The translations under genes and the position numbers were made by a program. The notes under the pieces are model-generated. The model was not told where the DNA came from and did no database searches. It saw only the letters and a program-made list of their open reading frames with translations. Below are positions 1 through 6,990 of a DNA stretch of 18,728 nt, one piece after another (within the stretch, counting starts at the first letter, position 1; each line of letters opens with the position of its first letter). The DNA is taken from the NCBI GenBank assembly GCA_958354085.1, contig CATWUX010000033.1, forward strand, positions 1-18,728, given 5' to 3'. The stretch comes from an uncultured Oscillospiraceae bacterium (GTDB lineage Bacteria > Bacillota > Clostridia > Oscillospirales > Acutalibacteraceae).

Positions 1-278
1 CGCCGGTCGGGATGTATCCGCATACCGACGCACTGCCCGTGCCGGAGGCGGTTTGGTCCCGCACCGCCGCCGTTTTCGACGCAGTGTATAATCCGCGCGT
101 TACCCGTTTGCTGGAGCGGGCGGCGGCCTGCGGCGCCAAAACGGTGGGCGGCATGCCCATGCTGGTTTGGCAGGCGGTCGCGGCGCACGCCATCTGGTAT
201 GACGCGGTTTTCTCGGACGCGACCGTGCGCGGCGTCATCGAGGAGGCGCTGGCCTATATGGAAGCGCACTTTCGATAA
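1..278 (+). CDS. aroE: Shikimate dehydrogenase, C-terminal part (truncated by window edge)
   Basis: This is the 3' end of a gene that begins before the window; the open frame runs from base 3 to the stop at 276-278. The first visible residues read PVGMYP, the segment following the Asn-Thr-Thr stretch in shikimate dehydrogenases, and further on come DAVYNP, GAKTVGG and MLVWQA. The Gln of the last motif contacts shikimate in this family. The enzyme reduces 3-dehydroshikimate to shikimate with NADPH in the cytoplasm. About 92 of roughly 270-290 residues are visible, so the catalytic Lys/Asp region cannot be checked. It lies 70 bp upstream of aroK on the same strand, and that gap holds only the aroK ribosome binding site. 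Confidence 0.9.
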   Translation, partial: PVGMYPHTDALPVPEAVWSRTAAVFDAVYNPRVTRLLERAAACGAKTVGGMPMLVWQAVAAHAIWYDAVFSDATVRGVIEEALAYMEAHFR

Positions 279-348
279 GTTTTGCCGTGGCTTGAAGGGA
301 CGATCGCACATTTCCTGACGGGAACCAAGAAGCGAAAAGAGGAACATC

Positions 349-891
349 ATGACAACGCGGGGAGAAAACAATTGGATCTTATGCGGCTTTATGGGCTGCG
401 GAAAAACGACCGTCGGGCAGCGGCTTGCCGCGTTGTCCGGACGGCCCTTTGTGGATATGGACGCCTATATTGAGCAGGAAGCCGGCCGGTCTGTGACCGA
501 GATTTTCCGTGAGGAGGGCGAGGAAGGCTTTCGGAGCCGGGAACGCGCGGCGTGCCGGGAGCTGGCGCAGCGCGGCGGTCTGGTGCTGGCGACCGGCGGC
601 GGGGCGCTGACCTTCGCCGAAAATGTGGAAATGCTGTCCCGCACGGGGACGATCATCCTGCTGGAGGTATCACCCGAAACGCTGCTCAAGCGGCTGAGCG
701 CGGATACCACGCGCCCGCTGCTGGCCGGGGACGACCGGGAAACGAAGCTGCGCACCCTGTATGCCGCCCGGCTGCCGCTATACCGGCAGGCGGCGGATTG
801 GAGCGTGAACGGCGACTGCCCGCCGGACGAGCTGGCTTTGCAGCTGATGGAGCGGCTGCGCGCCGCGGAAAACAGCGCCCCAAAAAGCTGA
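349..891 (+). CDS. aroK: Shikimate kinase
   Basis: ATP-dependent phosphorylation of shikimate to shikimate-3-phosphate, a cytoplasmic step of the chorismate pathway. The 180-residue length is normal. The P-loop GFMGCGKTT spans residues 13-21, the shikimate/Mg-binding aspartates are in FVDMD (D36 and D38), the shikimate-binding GGG is at 83-85, and a lid-type DTTRPLL follows near residue 120. The start at 349 is preceded by AAGAGG at 337-342. A weak hairpin follows the stop and a new promoter starts 59 bp downstream, so aroE-aroK probably form a unit transcribed separately from aroF. Confidence 0.95.
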   Translation: MTTRGENNWILCGFMGCGKTTVGQRLAALSGRPFVDMDAYIEQEAGRSVTEIFREEGEEGFRSRERAACRELAQRGGLVLATGGGALTFAENVEMLSRTGTIILLEVSPETLLKRLSADTTRPLLAGDDRETKLRTLYAARLPLYRQAADWSVNGDCPPDELALQLMERLRAAENSAPKS

Positions 892-895
892 ACGG

Positions 896-919
896 CGGGA
901 TATTGGCTCCCGATTTTTG
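896..919 (+). terminator. Weak intrinsic terminator after aroK
   Basis: A 5-bp stem CGGGA (896-900) / TCCCG (908-912) with a 7-nt loop is followed by ATTTTTG. The stem is short, so termination may be leaky, but its place between the aroK stop and the aroF promoter fits a transcript end. Confidence 0.4.
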
Positions 920-949
920 CTTAAACAGGCATATTTTTTCATTTTTCTG

Positions 950-978
950 TTGACAAATGGCGGCGCACGTTTTATGAT
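950..978 (+). promoter_or_regulatory. Strong sigma-A promoter of the aroF leader
   Basis: TTGACA (950-955), a 17-bp spacer and TATGAT (973-978) make a near-consensus housekeeping promoter. Transcription would start near 985, about 28 nt before the leader peptide start and about 240 nt before aroF. No operator-like palindrome was seen over it, which suits control by attenuation rather than repression. Confidence 0.85.
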
Positions 979-1012
979 AGAAAAAGATTCAAAGGAAGCA
1001 GAGAGGTTTTCT

Positions 1013-1120
1013 ATGGACGTTTGCCACATGGCGTACAATCGATTTAGCAGCACGGTTGGCTTCGGCTTTTATGGCTGGGGCTTTTACCGCTATGCCGAAA
1101 AATCGTATACGAAACCATGA
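1013..1120 (+). CDS. Aromatic-rich leader peptide of the aroF-aroB operon
   Basis: A 35-codon ORF with ribosome binding site GAGAGG (1001-1006), 6 nt before the ATG, lying wholly between promoter and terminator. It holds four Phe (11, 17, 19, 24), five Tyr (8, 20, 25, 27, 32) and one Trp (22); seven of these fall in residues 17-27, reading FGFYGWGFYRY. Such a run is the hallmark of ribosome-mediated attenuation, as in the enterobacterial pheA and trp leaders: scarce charged tRNA stalls the ribosome in the run. An upstream in-frame extension exists, but it starts before the promoter and so would not be transcribed from it. The function is inferred from composition and position; the peptide itself need have no activity. 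Confidence 0.8.
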   Translation: MDVCHMAYNRFSSTVGFGFYGWGFYRYAEKSYTKP

Positions 1121-1173
1121 GAGGCAACCGTTTCCCCCTCGTCTTTATTGTATAAGCAGGCGAAGCTCATGGT
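1114..1173 (+). promoter_or_regulatory. Candidate antiterminator pairing of the aroF attenuator
   Basis: ACCATGAG at 1114-1121, which contains the leader's TGA stop (1118-1120), is perfectly complementary over 8 bp to CTCATGGT at 1166-1173. The latter covers the last four bases of the terminator's 5' arm plus half of its loop, so the two structures exclude each other. A ribosome that reaches the stop codon would cover 1114-1121 and let the terminator form; one stalled at the aromatic codons (1061-1093) would leave it free. Weaker alternative pairings exist from GGCTTCG (1058-1064) and GGGCTT (1078-1083) to the same arm. The assignment is by eye, not by energy calculation. Confidence 0.55.
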
Positions 1174-1196
1174 ATGTGGGCTTCGCCTTTTTTATT
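1158..1196 (+). terminator. Attenuator terminator upstream of aroF
   Basis: A 12-bp stem, AGGCGAAGCTCA (1158-1169) with TGGGCTTCGCCT (1177-1188), includes one G-U pair and has a 7-nt loop. It is followed by a T-rich run to 1196. It sits 38 nt after the leader peptide stop and 28 nt before the aroF start, so it would end transcription before the structural genes. Confidence 0.88.
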
Positions 1197-1224
1197 TTTA
1201 AATACTGGAAGGCAGGAAAAAGAC

Positions 1225-2262
1225 ATGATCATCGTTCTGAAAAACGGCGCTACCCCGCAGCAGGTACAGGAATTTTCCGCTATGCTGGAAAAGAATCACG
1301 CGATTAAAGTCAACGCGTGGTACGGCGAGCATTCCACGGTGTTGGGACTGCTCGGCGACACGGCGGGCGTGGACATCGAATATATTGCCGCGCAGGACAT
1401 CGTCCAAAGCGTCAAACGTGTGCAGGAGCCGTATAAAAAAGGAAACCGCAAGTTCCACCCTGACGACACGGTGATCGATCTCGGCGGCGGCTCGGTGATA
1501 GGCGGCGGACAGCTCGGCATTATTGCCGGCCCCTGCTCGGTCGAATGTGAGGAGCAGATCGGCGAGGTCGCCGAAGCGGTCAGGAACGCCGGCGCGGCGT
1601 TCCTGCGCGGCGGCGCGTTTAAGCCGCGCACCTCGCCGTACTCGTTCCAGGGGTTGCGCGCCGAGGGCCTGGAGCTGCTGCGCCACGCACGCCGGAAAAC
1701 CGGCCTGCCGATCGTGACCGAGATCATGTCCGCCAGCCATCTGGTGTTGTTCGAGGACGTGGACATCATTCAGGTCGGCGCGCGCAATATGCAGAATTTT
1801 GAGCTGCTCAAGGAGCTGGGCAAATGCGACAAGCCGATCCTGCTCAAGCGCGGTCTGGCGAACACGATCGAGGAGCTGCTCATGAGCGCCGAATACATCA
1901 TGGCGGCGGGCAACGAAAAGGTGATCCTTTGCGAACGCGGCATCCGCACATTTGAGACGATGACGCGCAACACGCTGGATATTTCGGCGGTGCCGCTGCT
2001 CAAAAAGCTGTCGCATCTGCCGGTGGTCGTGGATCCGTCGCATGCGGCAGGTATTGCGTCGCTGGTAGAGCCGCTGGCGCTGGCGTCGGTCGCCGCGGGA
2101 GCGGACGGGCTGATCATCGAGGTGCATAACGATCCGCCGCACGCCTTGTCCGACGGCGCGCAATCGCTCACACCGGCGCAGTTTGCGGCGCTGACCGCCC
2201 GGCTGCGTGAGGTGGCGCCATTGTTCGGCAAAACCATCGCCGAGCGGAAAACCGCGGAATGA
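1225..2262 (+). CDS. aroF: 3-deoxy-7-phosphoheptulonate (DAHP) synthase, type I-beta with N-terminal regulatory domain
   Basis: Condenses PEP and erythrose-4-phosphate to DAHP, the committed step of aromatic biosynthesis. The 345-residue product has an N-terminal ferredoxin-like domain (about 1-75), as in the Thermotoga-type enzyme where it mediates feedback inhibition by aromatic amino acids, and a TIM barrel from about 95. Visible active-site elements are GPCSVE (102-107, metal ligand C104), RGGAFKPRTSP (from 128, K133), DPSHAAG (H273) and EVHNDP (E299, D303). The start at 1225 was chosen because AAGGCAGG precedes it and because the longer in-frame start at 1174 lies in the terminator loop. 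The gene would be governed by both attenuation and probable enzyme-level feedback. The symbol varies between organisms (aroF, aroG or aroA). Confidence 0.95.
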   Translation: MIIVLKNGATPQQVQEFSAMLEKNHAIKVNAWYGEHSTVLGLLGDTAGVDIEYIAAQDIVQSVKRVQEPYKKGNRKFHPDDTVIDLGGGSVIGGGQLGIIAGPCSVECEEQIGEVAEAVRNAGAAFLRGGAFKPRTSPYSFQGLRAEGLELLRHARRKTGLPIVTEIMSASHLVLFEDVDIIQVGARNMQNFELLKELGKCDKPILLKRGLANTIEELLMSAEYIMAAGNEKVILCERGIRTFETMTRNTLDISAVPLLKKLSHLPVVVDPSHAAGIASLVEPLALASVAAGADGLIIEVHNDPPHALSDGAQSLTPAQFAALTARLREVAPLFGKTIAERKTAE

Positions 2263-2287
2263 TGCGCGAAAGGAGCGGAAAAGACGT

Positions 2288-3340
2288 ATGCAAACATTGA
2301 CCGTACATGCTTCGCGCACATATGAGGTGCTGGTAGGCCGCGGACTGCTGTCGTGTGCCGGCGCGCTTTGCCGGGAAGTGAACGGCGGCGCAAGGGCACT
2401 GCTGGTGAGCGATTCCCACGTGGGGCCGCTGTATACCATGAATGTGGCGGGCAGTCTGCGCGACGCCGGCTATACGGTGAAAACCTATATGTTCCCTGCG
2501 GGCGAAGCCAGCAAAACGCTGGATACTGTGGCGGGGCTGTATGCCCAGCTGGCGGCGGGCGGCTTCACGCGGCGCGATCTGTTGGTCGCGCTGGGCGGCG
2601 GCGTGACCGGCGACATGACCGGCTTTACCGCCGCGACATGGCTGCGCGGGGTGGATTTTGTGCAGATCCCGACGTCGCTGCTGGCGCAGGTGGATTCCTC
2701 GGTCGGCGGCAAAACCGGCGTGGATCTGCCGCAGGGCAAGAATCTGGTCGGCGCGTTCCATCAGCCGGTGCGGGTGATCGCGGATACGAACACGCTGCGC
2801 ACGCTGCCGGAGGCGGTTTGGGCGGACGGCATGGGGGAGGTCATCAAAACAGCGGCGATCCGGGATGCGGCGCTGTTTGCGGCGCTCGAGCAGCAGCCGC
2901 CTACGCCGGAGACGGCGGAGGACACGGTCGCCCGGTGTGTGGCGATCAAACGGGACGTGGTGGAACGGGACGAGCAGGAGTCCGGCGAGCGCAAGCTGCT
3001 CAACTTCGGGCACACGCTGGGCCACGCGCTCGAGCAGCACGACGGCTATCGCACCCTGACGCACGGTGCGGCGGTGGGGCTGGGTATGGTGCGCATCACG
3101 CGCGCATCCGAACGGCAGGGGCTGACCGTCCCCGGCACGGCGGATCGGCTGGCGCGGCTGCTGGCCGCCTGCGGCCTGCCGGCGGAAAGCGATGTGCCGC
3201 TGTCCGCGCTGCTGCCGGCGCTGAAGCTGGATAAAAAGTCGGCCGGCAACGGTATCGATCTGGTGCTGCTGCGCGATATAGGCGACAGCTTCGTACAGCA
3301 TCTGGAGCGGGAGGCTTTGCCGCAATTTCTGGGGGAATAG
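2288..3340 (+). CDS. aroB: 3-dehydroquinate synthase
   Basis: NAD- and metal-dependent cyclisation of DAHP to 3-dehydroquinate. The 350-residue length is typical. GGGVTGDMTGF (from 103) is the NAD-binding glycine-rich segment; PTSLLAQVDSSVGGKTG, then GMGEVIKTA and NFGHTLGHALE (239-249, metal-binding histidines) are all present. The start at 2288 follows AAAGGAG (2269-2275), 12 nt upstream; an earlier in-frame start would overlap aroF and lacks such a site. The gene follows aroF by 25 bp and is the last of this transcript, ending in a strong terminator. Confidence 0.95.
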   Translation: MQTLTVHASRTYEVLVGRGLLSCAGALCREVNGGARALLVSDSHVGPLYTMNVAGSLRDAGYTVKTYMFPAGEASKTLDTVAGLYAQLAAGGFTRRDLLVALGGGVTGDMTGFTAATWLRGVDFVQIPTSLLAQVDSSVGGKTGVDLPQGKNLVGAFHQPVRVIADTNTLRTLPEAVWADGMGEVIKTAAIRDAALFAALEQQPPTPETAEDTVARCVAIKRDVVERDEQESGERKLLNFGHTLGHALEQHDGYRTLTHGAAVGLGMVRITRASERQGLTVPGTADRLARLLAACGLPAESDVPLSALLPALKLDKKSAGNGIDLVLLRDIGDSFVQHLEREALPQFLGE

Positions 3341-3365
3341 GCGGGAAGCGTTTCCTGCGGACACG

Positions 3366-3417
3366 AGCAGGAGAAGAATGCGGAAAATCTGCATTCTTCT
3401 CTTGCTTATTTTATTTT
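3366..3417 (+). terminator. Intrinsic terminator after aroB
   Basis: GAGAAGAATGC (3371-3381) pairs with GCATTCTTCTC (3391-3401) around a 9-nt loop, and the stem extends outward with AGCAG/TTGCT to about 16 bp including one G-U pair. TATTTTATTTT follows. The outer 3' arm overlaps the -35 element of the next promoter. Confidence 0.88.
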
Positions 3418-3430
3418 GCTATGATATAAT
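3402..3430 (+). promoter_or_regulatory. Extended -10 promoter of the galM operon
   Basis: TTGCTT (3402-3407), a 17-bp spacer and a perfect TATAAT (3425-3430) preceded by TG at 3422-3423 (extended -10). The -35 hexamer is built into the 3' arm of the aroB terminator. Transcription would start near 3437, 30 nt before galM. Confidence 0.75.
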
Positions 3431-3466
3431 GAGCGCAAGAACCAATATGAATGGGGGAAACGATCT

Positions 3467-4498
3467 ATGGGAGTGGAAAAATCCTCTTGGGGCGCCGTGA
3501 ACGGCGTTGAGGTGCAGCGGTATGTCTTGTCGAACGCGTCCGTGCAGGCGGCGGTGCTGTCTTACGGCGCGACCTTGCAGATGCTGAAATTTGCGGGCAA
3601 GGATGTCGTGCTGGGCTATGACACGCTGGAAGGCTACCGGCACGGCCGGTCTTATCAGGGAGCGGCAATCGGACGGTACGCGAACCGGATCGCGGCCGGC
3701 AAATTTGAACTCAACGGCAAAACCTACGATGTCGGCTGCAATGAAAACGGCAAGGGGCATCTTCACGGCGGGATCGTCGGCTTTGACAAGCGCGTGTGGA
3801 ACGCCGGCATAGAGAGCGACGGCGCTGAGCCGTCGGTTAAATTCACGCTGACCGCCGTGGATGGCGAGGAGGGGTATCCGGGCAACCTGCAGGTATCGCT
3901 GACCTATACGCTGACCGCGGAAAACGCCCTGCGGCTGACCTATACGGCCTCCACGGACGCGGATACGGTGGTCAATCTGACCAATCACAGCTATTTCAAC
4001 CTGAACGGCTGGGACGGCGGCGACATTCTGGATACGCAGCTGCAAATTTTTGCCGAAGCGATCACGCCGATCGACAAGCGGTTTATCCCCACGGGCGTAT
4101 TGCAGCCTGTGGAGGGCACACCGTTTGATTTCCGCACACCCAAGGCGATCGGCCGCGACAACACGGCGGACGACGAACAGCTGCGCATCGGCGGCGGATA
4201 TGATCACAATTTTGTGCTGGGGACGACCTTTGCGTGGCGGCACGCCGTTCGTGCGCGCTCTCCCAAAAGCGGCATTTGCATGGACTGCTATACCGACCAG
4301 CCGGGCGTACAGCTGTACACCTCCAACGGGCTGAACGAGCCGGGCGGCAAAGGCGGGCTGGCGCTGTACAAAAATCAGGGCTTCTGTCTGGAAACGCAGT
4401 GCTTCCCCGACAGCCCGAACCAACCGTCCTTCCCGACAACGCGCCTGAATGCCGGTGAAACCCGCACGACCGTTACGGAATACCGGTTTTCCCGCTGA
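3467..4498 (+). CDS. galM: Aldose 1-epimerase (mutarotase), GalM family
   Basis: Interconverts alpha and beta anomers of aldoses, feeding the correct anomer to sugar kinases or isomerases; cytoplasmic, since no signal peptide is seen. At 343 residues it is full length. Family markers are RYANRIAAGKF, HLHGG (98-102, H100), the catalytic-acid region VNLTNHSYFNL (169-179, H174), GYDHNF (D246) and the catalytic base in CLETQCFPD (E309). The start follows GGGGGAAA (3453-3460). The next gene begins 39 bp later, so galM and the ROK regulator are likely co-transcribed. The true substrate need not be galactose; the neighbours do not include other Leloir pathway genes. Confidence 0.93.
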   Translation: MGVEKSSWGAVNGVEVQRYVLSNASVQAAVLSYGATLQMLKFAGKDVVLGYDTLEGYRHGRSYQGAAIGRYANRIAAGKFELNGKTYDVGCNENGKGHLHGGIVGFDKRVWNAGIESDGAEPSVKFTLTAVDGEEGYPGNLQVSLTYTLTAENALRLTYTASTDADTVVNLTNHSYFNLNGWDGGDILDTQLQIFAEAITPIDKRFIPTGVLQPVEGTPFDFRTPKAIGRDNTADDEQLRIGGGYDHNFVLGTTFAWRHAVRARSPKSGICMDCYTDQPGVQLYTSNGLNEPGGKGGLALYKNQGFCLETQCFPDSPNQPSFPTTRLNAGETRTTVTEYRFSR

Positions 4499-4537
4499 CT
4501 TTTAAAAATATAGCCGGATAAGGAGAGGAAACCGCCT

Positions 4538-5755
4538 ATGCTAAGCCCGCGAAACAGTACGCAGATCCGATGCAACAATATCCGCACTCTGCTTGCGGCG
4601 ATTAAAGCGAACGGGCCGGTCGCCAAGCGGGAGTTGCAAAAGCTGACCGGGCTTAGCTGGGGCGCGGTTTCGTCTCTGACCGGTTTACTGTGCGAGCACG
4701 GCTATATCGTGTCTGCCGGCAAGCAGGTGACCAGCGTGGGACGGAAACCGTCGGAGCTGGACATCAACGGCGACGATCATTATATTGTCGGCGTGGATTT
4801 AAACCTGTCCGGCCTTTGCGGCGTTATTACGGATATGAAAGGACGGATTATCCGCGAATGGCTCCGTTTGTTTGCGCGCAACGAATACGACTGTATTCTG
4901 GATACGCTGCTGGCGTTGCTGGACGAGATTTTTGCGGCGTTTTCGCATAAGCAGATTCTGGGGATCGGCTTGGCCGTACAGGGCTTTGTGGATATGGAAA
5001 ACGGAGTGTCGGTCTATCTGCCGCATGTGCAGGGGTGGAAGGATGTGCCGCTGCGCCGGATGATGGAGGAGCGATATGGATGCTCCACGCTGGTGCTGCA
5101 CGACCCCAACTGCATTATGGTGGCCGAAAAGGCGTTCGGCGATTCCTTTATGGGGATTGCGGAAAACGCGGTGCTGGTTCGCATCGACAACGGCATCGGT
5201 ATGGCGCAGATGGTGAACGGTCAGCTGTATCTGGGCGCAAACGGGCGTGCCGGCGAATTGGAGCATGTGGTTGTGAACACGAACGGACCGGTTTGCGCCT
5301 GCGGAAACTGCGGCTGCCTCAATGCCTATGCGACCGGCGGCGGTCTGGTACGGCAGTTTGACGAAAAGGTGCGGCAGGGCTGCCCCACGATTGCCGATAC
5401 CCGTCAGGTGCGGGAGCAGGGCTATAAGATTCTGGCGGCAGCGGCACAAAACGGCGACGTACTGTGCCGGGAGCTGTTTGAACAAATGGGCGTCTATCTC
5501 GGTCAGGCGCTGAGCACGGTCTATAATCTGCTGAACCCGGATCTGATTGTGCTGTATGGCGATCTGACCGCGTACCGGGAGCTGTTTGCCGAGGCCGTCC
5601 AGCGGCAGTTGGAGGCGCATGTGTATAAGGGGATTCCCGCCAAACTGCAGTTTTCGGCATTGGGCCGCAACGCGGCGGCGCAGGGCGCCGCATTGGTGGT
5701 GTCGGATCAAAAAGTGGCGGAACTGGACCTGCCGGTCGATTCAATGGAAGAATAA
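4538..5755 (+). CDS. ROK-family transcriptional repressor (NagC/XylR type)
   Basis: A 405-residue protein with an N-terminal winged helix-turn-helix (about 10-75; NNIRTLLAAIKANGPVAKRE and LTGLSWGAVSSLTGLL fit this fold) and a C-terminal ROK domain starting GVDLNLSGL. The ROK zinc motif is complete: C253-x-C255-x2-C258-x-C260. ROK regulators of this build usually repress sugar genes and release DNA on binding a sugar or sugar phosphate. The start follows AAGGAGAGG, near 4520. It lies between galM and a ROK kinase in the carbohydrate module, so it probably controls this module; palindromes downstream of it are candidate operators. The effector cannot be told from sequence. Confidence 0.9.
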   Translation: MLSPRNSTQIRCNNIRTLLAAIKANGPVAKRELQKLTGLSWGAVSSLTGLLCEHGYIVSAGKQVTSVGRKPSELDINGDDHYIVGVDLNLSGLCGVITDMKGRIIREWLRLFARNEYDCILDTLLALLDEIFAAFSHKQILGIGLAVQGFVDMENGVSVYLPHVQGWKDVPLRRMMEERYGCSTLVLHDPNCIMVAEKAFGDSFMGIAENAVLVRIDNGIGMAQMVNGQLYLGANGRAGELEHVVVNTNGPVCACGNCGCLNAYATGGGLVRQFDEKVRQGCPTIADTRQVREQGYKILAAAAQNGDVLCRELFEQMGVYLGQALSTVYNLLNPDLIVLYGDLTAYRELFAEAVQRQLEAHVYKGIPAKLQFSALGRNAAAQGAALVVSDQKVAELDLPVDSMEE

Positions 5756-5765
5756 TGTATCTGTT

Positions 5766-5783
5766 TCTGCGAGCAGACGAAAG
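5766..5783 (+). promoter_or_regulatory. Palindromic repeat, copy 1 (candidate operator)
   Basis: TCTGC-GA-GCAGA is an inverted repeat (5766-5777) just after the ROK regulator stop. Its core, TCTGCGAGCAGAC, matches the second copy at 5837-5849 in 12 of 13 positions, and both are followed by a short A-rich run ending in AAAG. No U-tract follows, so a terminator is less likely than a protein-binding site. Confidence 0.4.
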
Positions 5784-5792
5784 ACCCATAAC

Positions 5793-5807
5793 GTGAATTT
5801 TATTCAC
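5793..5807 (+). promoter_or_regulatory. AT-rich palindrome (candidate operator)
   Basis: GTGAAT-TTT-ATTCAC is a perfect 6-3-6 inverted repeat between the two GC-rich palindrome copies. Its size and symmetry fit a dimeric regulator site. It has no T-run after it and the stem would be short for a terminator. Confidence 0.4.
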
Positions 5808-5835
5808 AAACCGAGCGGGCTTTGATCGAAAAAGC

Positions 5836-5854
5836 GTCTGCGCGCAGACAAAGC
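5836..5854 (+). promoter_or_regulatory. Palindromic repeat, copy 2 (candidate operator)
   Basis: GTCTGCGCGCAGAC (5836-5849) is a perfect 14-bp palindrome, 50 bp before the ROK kinase start and 71 bp centre to centre from copy 1. No convincing promoter hexamer pair was found in this 143-bp gap, so whether it acts on a local promoter is open. Confidence 0.42.
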
Positions 5855-5898
5855 GACTTGCTTTATATTTTGTCTTGATAAAAAGGAGGCGCCTGTCT

Positions 5899-6819
5899 AT
5901 GGAACTCTATCATTTGGGTATCGATATTGGCGGAACCAAAACGTCGGTCGGGATTTTTGATGCGGATTTCCGCACGGTAAAGAGCGTGACGATGCCCACG
6001 CAGCCGCAGGAAGGGTGCCGGACGCTGGTGCGCCGGATCGGCGATGCATACCGGACGCTGCTGCGGGAAACCGGCGTCAAGGCGCAGGCGATCGGTTCGG
6101 CAGGCGCGGCGTCGCCGGGACCGCTGGATTTGAAAAAAGGGACGATCGTGCATATTCCGACCATGGGCTTTCGCAATGAACCGCTTGCGGATTATTTGCG
6201 GGAGGAACTGGGTATGCCGGTGGCGTTGGAAAACGACACCAACGCGGCGGCTTTGTGCGAAAGTGTGTTTGGGCAGGGGAAGGATGCGCCGCTGGTCGTG
6301 TATATCACCGTGAGCACCGGCGTTGGCTGCGGCATTGCCTATCAACAGAGGATTGTGGACGGTGCAGCGTTTTCCGCCGGTGAGCTGGGGCATTTCAAGG
6401 TCGTGCGCGGCGGACGCGCCTGCCCGTGCGGCGGCAGCGGCTGTTTGGAGATGTACGCTTCCGGCACGGCAATCGCGGCAATCGCTTCGGAACGCGTCGG
6501 ACATACGGTGGACGCGAAAGAGGTATTTGCCCGCGCGCGGAATAACGAAAATCCGTTTGTCGGGGTGGTGCAGGAGGCGGCGGATCATCTGGGATATGCG
6601 ATCGCCGGGGTGTATCAACTGCTGGATCCGGATATTCTCGTGCTGGGCGGCAGCGTGACCAAGGATTACGATGTACTGGAGCCGTTGCTGCTGGCGGCGA
6701 TCCGGCGGTATACGCAGGAGGTGCCGGGACGGCAATACCGGTTGACAGTTTCGCAGTATGGCGGAGAGCAGGTTCTGCTGGGCGCGGCGTATTACGGCGC
6801 GCAGGCGGCGCAAAGCTGA
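5899..6819 (+). CDS. ROK-family sugar kinase (glucokinase/fructokinase-like)
   Basis: ATP-dependent phosphorylation of a hexose or related sugar in the cytoplasm. The 306-residue size is typical of ROK kinases. The phosphate-binding motif DIGGTKT is at 9-15, the sugar-binding and catalytic END motif at 111-113 (D113), GELGH at 161-165 (zinc ligand H165) and the zinc cysteines C175-x-C177-x4-C182, then LE. It lacks the DNA-binding domain of the upstream ROK protein. The start at 5899 follows AAGGAGG (5883-5889), 9 nt away; an earlier in-frame ATG at 5875 lies before that site. Glucose is the commonest substrate, but fructose, mannose, allose or N-acetyl sugars are also possible for the family. 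Confidence 0.9.
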   Translation: MELYHLGIDIGGTKTSVGIFDADFRTVKSVTMPTQPQEGCRTLVRRIGDAYRTLLRETGVKAQAIGSAGAASPGPLDLKKGTIVHIPTMGFRNEPLADYLREELGMPVALENDTNAAALCESVFGQGKDAPLVVYITVSTGVGCGIAYQQRIVDGAAFSAGELGHFKVVRGGRACPCGGSGCLEMYASGTAIAAIASERVGHTVDAKEVFARARNNENPFVGVVQEAADHLGYAIAGVYQLLDPDILVLGGSVTKDYDVLEPLLLAAIRRYTQEVPGRQYRLTVSQYGGEQVLLGAAYYGAQAAQS

Positions 6820-6870
6820 CCGCGCTCACGGCCGGCGGCTGGAACAGCGCGGCGCACAATGTATTTTCTG

Positions 6871-6900
6871 TTGATAAAACCGCACGCCGGCACGTATTCT
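6871..6900 (+). promoter_or_regulatory. Possible promoter before the isomerase operon
   Basis: In the 171-bp gap after the ROK kinase, TTGATA (6871-6876) and TATTCT (6895-6900) are 18 bp apart. This is a moderate match. The gap carries no clear terminator, so read-through from the kinase is also possible. Confidence 0.35.
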
Positions 6901-6990
6901 ACTCCAAAACATTGGCATAATGGGAAACAGGAGTCGATTCTGTTGCCCTTTAGCAATAGCTACCTATCAATTTTATCAGGAGATGACAGT

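Noticed and set aside
917..1012. Upstream extension of the leader peptide
   Set aside because: The frame is open to 917, but that start precedes the promoter; the ATG at 974 lies within the -10 element. Only the ATG at 1013 has a proper ribosome site on the transcript.
985..1200. T-box riboswitch in the aroF leader
   Set aside because: No T-box consensus (AGGGTGGNACCGCG-like) was found, and the leader is explained by an aromatic-rich ORF plus terminator.
1174..1224. In-frame ATG at 1174 giving a longer DAHP synthase
   Set aside because: This start lies within the loop of the attenuator terminator and has no ribosome binding site; the start at 1225 has one and gives the normal N-terminus.
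1198..3394. Minus-strand ORFs of about 410 aa opposite aroF and aroB
   Set aside because: Antisense shadows of well-supported genes, with atypical composition and no family motifs.
5836..5875. GTCTGCGCGCAGAC palindrome as a terminator of the ROK regulator
   Set aside because: No U-tract follows the stem within a useful distance, and a near-copy exists 71 bp upstream, so a binding site is more likely.
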